From assembly GCF_030463565.1 (NCBI RefSeq), contig NC_134643.1, positions 168,290,491 to 168,354,490 of the forward strand: DNA of 64,000 nt, given 5' to 3'. The translations under genes were made by a program, and so were the position numbers. This document shows, in pieces, positions 1 through 13,600 of this stretch; within the stretch, counting starts at the first letter, position 1; every line of letters starts with the position of its first letter. The stretch comes from Pelecanus crispus (Eukaryota > Chordata > Aves > Pelecaniformes > Pelecanidae). Under the pieces are notes generated by a model. It ran no database searches, had not been told where the DNA came from, and saw only the letters and a list, made by a program, of their open reading frames with translations.

Positions 1-1513
1 GTTTGTAAAGTACTTGAGGCAGGAGACAAGGGTTACGCTTCAATAGCAACTTGGATTACTGTAATAAAAAACCCACTTTGAGACTGAAGGCCTGATTTGC
101 TAATTTCATTTGTTTTGCTGAGGCTGCTTATGCTTTTGAATGCCATGAGTTGAAGTGAGAGAAGATTCCTATCAACTGATTATTGTTTTCCAGTTAAAAT
201 CCAATCAACAAAACATTGATGAACTCTAATTCTTGCATTCTAGGAAAATGCCTGCTGATTAAACTCATCAGCAATTACAATATATTCGGTGACAGAACGA
301 GAAGGCTATTCACTCATAGCAGCTCAGTCCTGGTAATACCTCACATCGCATTCACACAGTTCTATCAATACACTAAACCAATTTTAGCCACGTGCATAGA
401 GAAAAAATAAACCAGACTTTTGGCTAACGGAAAGTTAGACCCCCTTTTTGCACACCGGCAGTTGTTTTTGCAGTACTGTGGCTGTTACTCAAAACATAAA
501 ATTACTTCAAACAATTTCACATCGTATTAACTCACTGTTGCATCACCCAGCAGAAATGAAGTTGTATTATGGGGGAAGGCTAGAGTTAATATCATACTCC
601 TACAGTCCGCAGTACACTCACCTCACAACCTGTATTAGTTCTGAGTTTATGTACAGAGAAGTAACAAACTGCTGCACAGTTGGGGAAATGTCACATCAAA
701 TTTTTTGCTCAAATCTCAAGCAGATATTTTGCTAAAGCGCAAACTACTCAAAAGTGATACCTAAACATCCCAAATCACACTCAGAAAAAGTCTTTCAAAA
801 AACACCAGGTATATATATTTTTTTTTAACTTTCGTATTTGACAATTATCACCAGGGAAATCATCCCCCTTCATTTCAGGTTAATGAATAAAGTGAGTAGA
901 CATTTTCAGATACAATTACTTACAAGTGATCTTCTTTCAGAGCGATTGTTCAGACTCGTTCAGTACGCAGCCTCTTCACCCTACCTATGGCACTGCCGAC
1001 AGTAATACAGCAGGCGGTCACTAGGGGTTTCCTTTTAAGAATACTGAGAGATGGATCATTCTGCTGAGCACAATGACTAACAATATGTTAACGTAAAGAC
1101 TACTGTAACTACCCTTTCCATGTTTATTAGGCCCTGATTCAGAAAAATATTTACATGCATTTTTACCTTTAAGCATATACTTGAGTCCTAAATTTATGTT
1201 TAAGTGTTGTCCTAAGTAGCCTCTTACTGTTTTTCCCATCCATAGGAATAAACACATCCTGCATATATCCACAACAAATACATAGGCAGTAACACACCCC
1301 CCCCCCCCAACCAGTATGAGCTTATCAAGTTCACCACAAAGCCACCTCTCTGAATACTAAAAAGAAAGAAGGAGCTTTCTTCTAGTGCAGTAAGACTCTG
1401 GGTTAAGGACAACATTAAAAAAAATTAAGATTTTGGGTCTTGAAGTGAGAGACTTTTTATTTTTCAACAAATTAAGTAAAAAACAGCAGCAGCCACCAGA
1501 AACAGTCTTGGCT
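1..1513 (-). other. DNAJC3 3' UTR and/or downstream flank
   Basis: No coding exon is visible. On the gene strand AATAAA hexamers lie at 1461-1456 (about 55 nt after the stop) and 1128-1123, but I cannot tell which, if any, is used. Mammalian DNAJC3 has a long 3' UTR, so the transcript may run past the window edge. A run of C occurs near 1297. In human, UGGT2 lies convergently downstream; nothing of it is recognisable here. Confidence 0.5.
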
Positions 1514-1671
1514 CTAACTGAAGTGAAATTTGAATGTAAATGGTCCTCCGCCAGAGCCAAAGGGGTTGAATCCTTGCCACGTGTTCCAGTTCCTGTGGAA
1601 AGGGTTGCCCCCACCCTGCTGACTCTCTGCATCCAGTGGGTCTTCTCCTGCATCAAACTTCCGCCTCATTT
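1514..1671 (-). CDS. DNAJC3: DNAJC3 exon 12: C-terminal tail and stop
   Basis: The 158 coding nt encode [20 protein letters not shown], a glycine/phenylalanine/tryptophan-rich tail and the terminal KFHFS followed by TAG at 1516-1514. Acceptor CTTCAG|. As in mammals there is no KDEL-type retention signal. Confidence 0.96.
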
Positions 1672-4600
1672 CTGAAGGAAACAAAACCAAGGTGGAATCA
1701 TGGCAGAGCAGTTAGGGCAGTAACACCAAGCATCTTTGATGACCAAGAACCAATTCAGAACCCCCCCCCCGAGGCCAGAGAGCTGCAATTATCATTTGTA
1801 TTGGCAGCATCTGTAGAACCAAATTACTTTGAGTTTTTCAAAGCTGTCCAGGAGACTGGCAGAGAAGAGAGTAACTCCGTGAAAACACCATACGAAAAAC
1901 TTCAAACAAGTCATTTAGTTTAAAACAAGGCAAGATAGTACCTGGCTGTCCAACAGGACAGGTATGAATTTCAACAGGGTCAGGACAGTTGCACTTTGAC
2001 CAACTGTGTCCCACAAATAACATTTTGTCCTTGATGAGTTTATTAGACCTATTCTCTCATAGCTGCACTCACTCAGGATAGTCCGAGGACAGACCATGTA
2101 CCTGTACCCTGCCAATTCTTTGCAACCAATAAATTCCAATATTGATCATTCAGCAACAGCATGAAAGTCAGTACGCAGAGCCCCAAATGTTTTCAATCTT
2201 CTCCACACACCACTCAGGCAGAGAGATGTCTAGGGGACAGCAGTCTGGAGGCAGAAAGCATGTTCTTTAAGTAGTTTTGTCCAGCAGGGACAAAGTTGAA
2301 AGACTTCCCTGAGACCCACAGGGAAGTCACAGGCTACACCACTATTCTGTTTTACACCCGCATTCAACCTTCCAGCAGCCTGCAAGCACCACAAGGTTTC
2401 TGATCACCCAGCACTTTTTCAGGACACCCATTTTATCAAGACAGAGAAGGGAAGCCAAGGAGTGAGTTAGGGCGGAACCATGAGCCTGGCTGGGGAAGGA
2501 ATGTGGAAGATGGCCTCAAAGTACACCAGAGCCGTATGATAATAAGCTTGCGAATCAAAGCTCAGAGTTTCAGAGGTCCACATGCTTTATAATTTTTCTT
2601 TACATAACCAACATGGTCGCTAGAGCCAGAAAATGACCTGGATGAAAGGAGAGAATGTCACTGCAGAGACAGAAAGCAATACAGATGGCATTACAAAAGC
2701 CAAATAAAACTGGTGTTACTTTTCTTGCCCAGCTGGTTTGACAGGAATGGTAAGTGTGACATAAGAAACAGTGTCAAGTAGATGAACACATCCTGGAGAC
2801 GTTGACAGGGCAAACAGCATCTCAGACGCTTCCAGTATATAAATCTCCTAATTTGTGCTGGTGATTATGAACAAAGATCACATGAACACAGAAGAACGTT
2901 TTCTGACCAGAAGCGCTTGTAATGTGGTTCGTAACTCTCGGATCCCTCCTTCCCCCAGGAAAGTCTGAGCCTATCTGCTTAATTATCACTTAGATGATCC
3001 TGAACAGTTGAAGATAAAAATATCTAAGTCTTCTATGTGCTTCTCTTTCCAGTGACCATACAGGAACAGTTTTAAGACAAGAACTTAACAGATGGCTCCA
3101 GCTGAGGGTTTTGGGGTTTTTTTTTTTTTGGTTGTTCTTCTATTGGGTTTTGGAGTTTTGTTGTTGGTGGTGGTTGCTTGCTTGCTTGTTTTTTTTTTAA
3201 GGGAGGCAAGATAACCACACCATCCTGGTTTTTATTACATTCTTGAGACTAAATGGTCCAACCCCTTCTGCTCATCTCTTGGCAAGACAGCCATCAGACC
3301 TCCTAGTCACCATACCACAGGGTCTCCCAGGAAAGCGACCGTATTCTTCACTTTTTTCCCCTCCTCCAGAGCTGAACAGCAGACAGCCAGATCTGACAGG
3401 GCTTCTTGCTCCCAGGGACTGGGCCAGCCCCAGGAGCCCGGCCACAGACCAGCAGTGAGGGCATCCTCTCCCTCACGCCAACAGGAAACGAGAACTCAGT
3501 CCCCTGCCCTCAGGGAAATGCTCTGTTTGCAGAGCATCTGTTTGCACAAGGCATCTAGGCTTTGATACACACAACAATGGCCAATTTTGAGGGTCCCTCT
3601 GGAGTACTTCAGGTGCTGTTAATCCAAACGTAGTTTGCAACAGAACTTTAGGCAGAAGGAGACACCACATCATTAAAGTAAGTGTCTCCAGAGTTAAGCA
3701 ATCCTGGAAATCCCTGCAAGATGGTATCCTAAAAAGAGACCTTTGAAATAGTAATTTTTATTTGACTTTTGTTTAAAGTCACTGAAGAACAATAGATAAT
3801 TCCATGTTTACACCTTCATGCAACAGATTGGATGCAAGTATTAGTGCATTGCTTTCTCAAGACAGATAAGGGGAGAAAAGGGAAGCTGTAATGCTTATTA
3901 TGACTTACACTTGCTGCATTGTTACATTACTGTAAAAAAAAAAGTAATTTTAAAAAAAACAAAGTCACTGCGTAAGAACAATCATTACCCGGGTCAGTAA
4001 GGACTTCTTTAGCAGCTGCTATATCAATGAATTTTTTCTCTGCTTTCTTCTTTTCTTCCTCACTCTGGAAGTTATCAGGGTGCCACTGGGATGCCAGCTT
4101 TCTGTAAGCTTTTATGATTTCTTGCTTTCGAGCATTTCTGCATGGGTAAAACAGATAACTTAAAATGTTCTAATTGTTCATATGCCACACTACTGAATCT
4201 ACAGGTTTATTTTAAACACTGAGACAGTATTAGGGGCACCAGAAAATTATGAGGTGCTAGTTAACCTTCTGCAGGTGGCACTGAAGATTGTTTACACAAA
4301 AAAACAGAGGAAGCAGGTTGCAACTTTAAACAGATTACTCACTCTTTCCTTCACCACCCATTTACTTTCCTTGGAAAGATGCTACTGCCAGCTACTATGC
4401 AGTTCCCAGTCTGAAGAATTTACAATCAGGTGAGTAACAAAAAGCACAAAGAGTAGAGATCAAATTAGTTCATGATTGGAAGGATGACCAATATAGTTCT
4501 GAACTGGACATTTGTTTGGTCCTCATAGAAGTCGTTAGTTTCTCAAGGTTAATGACAGATTCTAAGTATTTTAGATACCTTTCAGTTAGTCCTTTCAAAC

Positions 4601-7600
4601 TCTTCCAATCTGTCACATTACTTGCCACAATTTTATTTTTTGTTGCTTTCAGCAATTCTTTTGAGTCTTCATTTCTTCCCCAATTCATTCACCTGACTCT
4701 TGATCATCTATACTAAGAACTTCTTGCCAAGGGATTTATTTCCTTCCTTCCCAATGTTGTTCTTTCATTCTTTCTAAAGGAACTGTAAACAAATGCTACT
4801 TAAAAGCTGAACACTGCTAAACTAGTACACCAGGAAAGTGAACAGAGCAAGATACAAGAACAAAAACTAACACTCAGCAGAACAAATTCAAGTGATCAGC
4901 CCCATATGTACTGGTTTAATAACCAACTTTCACATCATCATCTCAGATACGAATATCTCACCTTTTTACTCCTAAGATTTTATAGTAATCCCTCTTCTGT
5001 GATTGCTTCAGCATCCTCTGGGCACGTTCTAGCCCCTCCCGAATCTGCTGGTCATTTTCACTATGGGCTTGAGCAGTCTCATAGTCTTTAATAGCTTTAT
5101 TAAAAAGGTGGATGAAAAAAAGATTACACAATGACTTACAAACTTCAAATTAAAGAACTCAACCACTCACCAAAACTGAAGTTTTGCTACTACCATATAT
5201 AAATAGCAAAACTTTTATTTCAACTTGCCATGTTTTTTTTCCAAATTAGAAAACCTTGGAGTAGGAGATACATTTTCACATATAAATTAGGTACTTTTCT
5301 TTCTTTATATTCATCACACTTTTTGAAAAGGAAGGAGAAGGGAGGTTACTAGCGGTAGGTCAGAACACTCTCTAGATGTTACAAGAGTCACATGGATGAA
5401 CATAATGAGCATCTAGGACTGGAACGAAACAGAAGTCAAGCAGCAAGTTTCAGTGACTAGTATTTGAAGAGCCCACTGCACAGTGTTAGTCCCATACATT
5501 GCTGTTCAACTGAAGGATGCCTTATACAGAGTCTTTAAATTAATATGCCTGCTTCTCCCACAGTCTGCACCCAATCGACACGATAGAAGGCCTCTTCCCC
5601 TTTAATGACAATAAAGATGGATTTCAGATTACCACTAAATTCATACAGTTAGTGAAAGACAAATATTTGCTTTTTACGCCTCCGCATAATATGCGGACAG
5701 TTATATTTTAAGGGGTTTTTCCTAAAGGCATGCTCTTGCTTTTATTTCAAGAATTGTATTTCTCAGGAATGAAAGCAAGAGAGGTGCTGTAATGTCTTCA
5801 TGAATTTTTAAGAAAGTCCAGGGCTACACTTTTTTTTTTTTTAACCTATATTATTATTGTAAGTGGTAACTGAACACTTAAGACACCAAGTTTAAATATT
5901 CTTTGATATCAAGATTTATCAAGGGAAGCAACTGTTGAAGTCTGTAATGAGACTGCTCTTCTTTCACTGCTATAATCCTCAAAGTCTCATTTGCAGATCC
6001 AAGTCTCCTAGGTTTCTCAAGTTAGACAAAGTACTTGCATCGAGATTATTTCCAAGCAGATGCTATTTCTCAGCAGGTGTTACATTTGTTTTTCACTGTT
6101 TCTGAGCAAGACAGCAGGAAGTGCTAATGAATTTGTATTACCCAGACAGCTGACACCACTGCAATCTTGTTTTGGTTATTGAAAAAAATTCCAAAAAGTA
6201 TTTCCAGTGCTCCAACAATTTCATATGTTATTGCAAACAAAACAAAATTTCTATTCATTTTCACATCACTGGACACTGTCATTTGCTGCTTGAACAAAGC
6301 ATTTTTGCTTTTGCTGATATTTTTAATAATTTGTCCAGTCACTAGAAAAAAACAAACAGGAGCGTACACTAATGCATGTGCCCAACGTATGTTGTCAAAA
6401 CTGATAAAAATAATGAAAATACAGGGATTTCATTATGCTGCTTTACCACCCCAATAATTTTAAGCACCAGCATACTTAATCTGCTTCATGTAATAATGGG
6501 AGGTCCCATCACAACGTCCTGCCAGATGCAGATCAGATTGCTCAACTTCTCTGAGCACCACACGATCTACAGCACACGCCACTGGTGGAAACCAAGCTGC
6601 TCAGGGGTCAAGTATTTGCAATGACAGTACTAGATTTCTCTTTTTTTAAATTGACTCCCTTATGTAAAGGCTGCAAGTATCAAGCATATGGGAAGATACG
6701 TTTTTTAGTGCTGCACACCACAGACGGAATGCACCCAGTACACCTGACAGCAAGTACATTTTGTACTTTCTCTCAGTCGGAAGAGACTTCAATTTTGATG
6801 GTACTCTCCAGTGTAGGAATCTTCCTCTTTCAGAGAGCTCATTGCTCTCCCCACCTGAGAGGTGAGGGTTGGAAGCAGGTCGAAGCAGGATGACAGAAGT
6901 TTGCTATGAAACCAGGAAACTTATTACTAATTCACGGTATATTGAGCAAGATATTTAATCAATTCTTCTCAGTCACTACTTCTAAAAGCACTAATACCTC
7001 ACAAACCAACATAAGAATCACTGCTGCTTCTTACTGCCCTGCTATTTCAGAGACCATCCTTTCTTCCTCTCATCCTGTCCCACGACATGAAAGGAACAAC
7101 CAGTCTCCAGCATCACTTTCAATTTAAATATTTTAGGCAAATCTAACTCTCCTTCTTTCAATGCAAGAGTCTGCACAACCTCTCAAATAGTATTTGCATC
7201 GTATCTCTATAAACACCTTAGCTGGCTTTCCTATCTTGCCTGCATCTTTAAAACAGAGTGACCAAGATTGGCCATTATTCCATATGGAGACTTAATTTCC
7301 TATCAAACACGAGTAACTGCAGATAACCTATGCCCATGCCAACTCTGTTAGAGGAATAACTGAAACAGTTACGCTCTTACTGAAATTGGGACTGCTTCCC
7401 CTACAGTATTGGCGGGGGGGAAGGGGGAAGGGGAAGTATGTCCTGACCAATTTTGAAACAGCAAGGTGGGATTTTTTTCTTCTTTGACAAAACTTGTGCT
7501 GTATACTTTAGACAGATAGACTCCTGTACTTATGAGGTAAGCCAGAAAGGGAGTCATTACACATCTGTCTCAGTAGACAAGCCCTGGATCCCATGTGATT

Positions 7601-10600
7601 ATAAAGTAATTAAAACCATTTGATGGGAATCAGAGCTCAGCTATACATACTGAAGTGCATCTTAAAAATTTAACAATAATCACCTTCAAAGTTCTGAATT
7701 ACAAGTACTTCGAAATTTCCTGTCTTTAAACAGGAAAATAGGTGCCTCCAGCTTGAAATTTTCTTGAGGGAAGAATGAGAATCAGTTTGCCCCTTTAAAT
7801 ATGAGACTACAATTTTAATTGCTCTACTGTTCTCTACAGCAGAGAGAAATCGGCCATCATTTTATAGCAGTTAAAACTGAGGATAAGTGAAGAAACCTTC
7901 AGGCAGACTAACATTAATGGACTATAATACTTTTTATGGAGGCTCTGCTGGAAGGCAGAGTGTAACTACAACTACCTCACTAATGTCAAGGGCAGGAGGA
8001 AGGCAGGGGGTGTGCTGAACAACAGAGATTTGGAAGAGCACAGCTTCACTCTAGCATGGTTGTCCACTCAGAACCAGGCTAGGACAAGCCCAGCAGGCTC
8101 CAGCCCAGGAAATAAGCTCTCCCAGATCCCAGGTGTGTCCTCTCTGTGTTTCCTTACATCCCATGATAGGGGGGCATTTGCTCCAGCACAAGACCAACCT
8201 GGCTCTGTGCATTCATGCAGGACCTTGTTACAAAACTTTTTCCCCTCTAATGTGCAAGAGTTGCCAGATTTTCTCACCCTAGAGGAACCAGAAACAGATG
8301 AGGATTTAACAGAAGATAATGTCAGAAAGATCCAAATTGAGATTCATCAGTTTCAAGAAAACAAACAGATCAATTCCGTCCACTAGTAAGGAGCAAAAGG
8401 TACATCTAAGAGGATTCACAGCAGGGCCTGTTTGGCCTGCCCCTCTCTGTACCCTCCTCTAAGCTGAAGGTTCATACACCTTGAAGGGAAAATATAATCT
8501 TAAATTTTCTTTGGGTTCTCCTTTTGCTGATACTCCTTCCTCTTAAATCAAAAACCTTTCTACAAGCCATAACCTATGTAGATTTGTATTCTGTACCCTT
8601 AACTATTTTTAGCGAGGTGGGGTTTTTATATTCATTTGTAAATGTACTTTTTCCAACACTGACTGAGCTTACTCCCACTGCACTGAAGCACAGAAAAAGA
8701 TGAGGAAATGTCCAAAGGGGGCCTCATCACTGAAATCTTCGTGATCCTCTTAGGTTGACACTGCAGTTCTAATCAAAAGATGGAAAAACATTACCCTAAG
8801 AAAAACAGAAAGACAATTTTTCCTCACACTTTGGGGTTTTTTTAAGCAATCCCTTTGTACAAAAGGACATCAGTTCTCTGAAATGCTGTTGTCTTCCACC
8901 CTTTTTCTTATAAGGAAGAATGCAGCTTGCCAGCCTCAAAGAGGGACCAGGACTAGGTCACTTGAAAGGTACAAAGTCTACAGGGCTGATGAAGAGGACT
9001 GCCTGAAACCACACCAGTCCTCTTTATACTGTGTTTTTATTTGAGTCAAGGAGGCCTAAAAAAAGAACAAAATAGGTATCTCATGTTTGAAGTGAAATTC
9101 AAGAGGTGAGCAATATCATCTCAGTGATTAATTTCTCAAAAAGACAAAAAAAAAATGAGCATGCTATTAATGAGAACAGCTGCCTTCATGAATGTTTAAA
9201 TTGAGAAGATCTTTTTTTGTTCAGTTGTAAAGTGAAAGATCCAGCACCAGAATACAGAAAAGGAAAATTGTTCCGAGTACTAAAATTAATGGAACTAGTT
9301 TTCTGCAGATTTAAAGCCTACAAGTCCTCTCCCTCATCATATTTGACTGAAACAGCCCAAAGCTTCAAAAACTGTTGCTTGACTGAGAACGGGGGTGGAA
9401 CAGATTGTCCAAATTTCCTTCTTAAGCCTCGTTTCTTGTGGAAATGAGATTCACTAAATTAAATTTTGAAGATTTTTTTTTAAATAGCACATTAGTAGTT
9501 AGTACGCTTAAAGAAGCTAGGTAACAACATAATGGTGTACTCGGAGACACCCATTACTCAGTCCCTACTTTCCAAGGCTGTAGATAGGACCATGTAACAG
9601 TATGCATTTTATGGAAACCCCGTATGGAAAAATACAGCCTCGAGAGTAGAATCAGTTTACTGCTCTTAGCAGCACTACAGAGACCCACGACAGTGAAGCA
9701 ATGGCTGTTATCTTCCTCTGCCCTCAACACGTGCTAGGGGATAGAACAGTATTGTTTCATGCTGCCATCTAAAAACATTAAAATGGAGTTCCTAAAATGG
9801 ATTTACATCACCGGAACTATAATTACCCTTTATCTCTAAATGCAGTTGTCTGACATTGCTGATTATATAAAATGTGTTGAAGTAGGTTGAGTAAGCTGTA
9901 CAGTCTCATAAAACATCCTGAAACATAGCCCACTGTTGTAAAGACAACTCCACTGCAGATAAAACAAGTACATTCCACTTATACTAATCAAGACAAAATT
10001 ACCGGCAGATATTTTTGTAAATCTGCAACTACCAGTACTGATTAGGAATAACAACACAGTGTAGAATCAAAGTGTAAGTTAAAAATTTTTGAAACACTGA
10101 CTGCATTTTAAATGCCCACAAAAAAAAGAATATGCAAACTGCATGCAACTGTACCTTCTTCATAGAGGTCTTCTAGCAAATAAGCTTCTGCTCTGTCTTT
10201 CAGGGCATTAACATTGGCTGGTTCCAGCTGCAGAACTTCTGTACAAAGTTTTATGGCTTCTGTAGCCTGCTGATTCTAGAGAGGAGAAAGCAAACCAAAA
10301 TTCATGTAGTTGTGGGGTTTTGGGGGTTTTTTTTGTTTGTTTTCAAGAAATTTACAGAGGGAGATAGAAGCAGAATTACCTTTGATAAACAGTGGCAGAT
10401 CCTTTCTTTGGCACGAGTAGCATAAATTGGGACTTCTGGCTCAGTTTTCGTTACAGAATCATATTTATTGATAGCATCTTCATACCTGTTTAAATCATAA
10501 AGATAAGCATAATATCACGAAATGTAATAACTACTTCAGGGTATTGCAATTAATTTACAAATTCTAAGATTTTAAGATTCACAGATTTTCACATCCTTCT

Positions 10601-13600
10601 AGCAATGTACCATAACTTTAATAGTCCTAAAGGTACGGCGTGAGACAACAGTATGAAGAAAACTTTCAGCCACTTCAAGAATTACACCCCCATTCCCTTT
10701 TCTGTGCTATGAGACAGAAGAGCAGGCACTACGCCTGGCAGACTTTTGCAGAAGATAATGACTACCATCCCTCAGTGTGCACAGACAACAGTCTCTAGAT
10801 ATTCCTCCTGTCCAACACGCCACTCAGCACTTAGAGAAAAGCATCTCTCTCTCTGGTATCCAAGATGGACTAAGTCTGGAGTCTTGCTGGGAGCATTTTT
10901 TGCATTTCTTGGTACAAAAAAAGAAAAAAGTTCTTTAGGTTAGCTTGAATTGGGCAGTTGTTTTCTGCCTTCCTTCTCCTCAAGTCACAGAGTAAAATGT
11001 ATTTTTACTGTGAAGGTTTCAAAGATGCTAAAGTTCTATGGTTTGGATAAGAAATCAATTAGAACATTCACCTAAAAATACAAGTGTGTGATTGAACCCA
11101 TCAGCTGGTACAAGCTAGGAGAAATTCAAGCTCTCTGAAGACTCCCTGAAAATGTGCTGATACTGGATTAAATAGAAGACTAAAGTGAAGAGAGTCCAAA
11201 TGGACTGCTGACTTAATAAAACAGTCTTCAGTTGTGCCGATTCACATTCCTGATGTACTTCATTTTAAAAAGACACCCTGACAATGTTTAATCACTTGTC
11301 AGGGGTCCTTACAGTTGGATGTCGTGAACATGGAAAACTGAAATAAAGCAAGAAGTAGAAGAATGCAAAGGCACTGTCTATCATTTAACAGGGTGCATAA
11401 AGGGTCAAACCGCCACAGAAGCCCATCAGTCAGATGCACTTTTGCCATCAAGGCACTGCAGAATTACTAGGTGGTTTTAGTCTAAAGATGGGGTCCTTTA
11501 ATCACAGAATAGTTGAGGTTTGAAGGGACTTCCAGAGGTCATCTGGTTCAACCCCCCTGCTCAAGCAGGAACATCTAGAGCAGGCTGCCCAGGACTCTGC
11601 CCAGCTGGATTTTGAGTATCTCCAAAATGAGGAGACTCCACAACCTCTCTGGGGAACCTGCACCAGTGGAAACAAGGTGGTGGTGGGAAGCGTTTCCTTA
11701 TGTTCAAATGGAATCTCCTATTTCAGTTTGTGTCCGTTGCCCCAGTCCTGTCACTGGGCACCACTACAGGAGCCTGGCTCTGCCCTCTCTGCATCCTCCC
11801 TTCAGGCATTTATACACATCAATGAGATCAGCCTGTAGCAGAGAAGGCTCAGGGGGAACAGTCCCGTGCTATCTCAGCCTTTCCTCACAGGAGAGAGATG
11901 CTCCAGTCTCTCAATCATCTTAGTGGCACTTCGCTGAACTTTCTTCCTCGGTAGCTTAATCTCTTTTGTACTGGGGAGCCCAGCACTCCAGGTGTGGCCT
12001 CACCAGTGCTGAGTGAGAGCTGACAAGTATTATCCCTACCTTGGTCTTACTACCTGCTCCACAAATAAATTCAGTATTCAAAGAAAAGACAGTGGCATCA
12101 GAAGGAATCAGAACAGGATTGTCACTATGTGAGTCAATATTTATTTTAATTGTAATTTGAGAGCTGTGCTCAGTTATCCACTTCAACTGATAGATGCAAA
12201 AAGCATCACTTAATCAACTCCTCAATCAATAAGTTGGCGCCTCAGTAGTGATTTTTTTCCTTTTTTTTTTTTTTTTTAATACAGCAGTGAACACTTACCT
12301 GCCTTCTCTGATTAATTCCTCTGCTGACTCAATCTGCTTATTGAGTTTCTTTACTTGCTTATAGAGAGAGAAGCACTGCTTATGGTCTTGGTCCAGTTTC
12401 AGACACTCCCGGACTTCACTTTTCAGGGGAAGGTGGCGGGGGGTGGGGGGGACAAAACAAAAAACACAAAACAGAAAGACATTACCACATATTACAAAAT
12501 TTCACTTAGAGACACAATGCAGCATCTATAAGCTGTCCAGAACAAGAGCTGACTTCTTTACACAATCTCTCCCTTCATCCAAAAATGAATTTAAAGTGAG
12601 ACAAAAAAGTCTTCCAGAACATACAGGGATATTTGTCTGGTTTTGGTTTTAATTATTTTGTATTGCCAAATATGCAAAGATTGAGAAGTGTTGCATTAAC
12701 AGGTGGTGGAGTCACCATCCCTGGAAGTGTTCAAAAAACGGGTAGATGTGGCACTTCGGGACATGGTTTAGTCTAGTCTACCCTTAATTGGTTTAGTGGT
12801 GGACTTGGTAGTGTTAGGTTAATGGTTGGACTGGATGATCTTAAAGGTCTTTTCCAACCCAAACGATTCTATGATTCTATGATTAATAACTGACTAAATA
12901 GCAGAAGAAAAACACATCCTGGGAAAGAAGTTATATGCAGCAGTTATCAGACACAATTGTTTGTAATTTTCCTATGTATTTAACTCAGCTATATTGCAAA
13001 ATACCTATACAGAAGTATATTTTATGCTGCCTGAAACAGACAAAGCTCAGCTAAGACCCAAACCTCCTCTTGATTGAATATCAGCCAAGCCTGAGCCTGA
13101 CTTTTCACTGTGAAGACTGTTTAATCAGACTCTGATTAGGGCAGATACCGCTTAAAATAGTCAAAAGTCTTCAAAAAAAAAAAAAAAAAACCACCCAAAA
13201 AAAACCACCACACCAAAAAACCTCATGCAATCACATGAAGGAATAAAAGTTTCGTATCATATTGAGTCACCACAGTACAACCAAGGTGTTATTTTCAGAA
13301 AGAGATCACAAAAATCTTATTTTGTTCCCAAGCACAGACAAAAATATGTATTATTTGAAAATCATTAATCCTCTAAGAGGAAGAAACTAAGGGAAGGACA
13401 AGATTAATCACCCAGCAAGTCCAAGAGCTATAGAACTCTTTCTTAGTATATCTTGTGATTAAAAAAAAAAAGGAATCGGAGAAGAATAAAGAGGCTTATC
13501 CCTTCATTCTGATATCATTCTGTTCTTCAACAGCTCTCTCAACTGTACTTACAAAAATCTTCAGATTTTTTTATTAACAGAGGAAGTCCATATGTGGATT

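Noticed and set aside
1456..1461. AATAAA on the gene strand 55 nt after the DNAJC3 stop as the main poly(A) signal
   Set aside because: It is very close to the stop and sits in an A/T-rich run, and the gene is known for a long 3' UTR, so I do not assign it as the used site.
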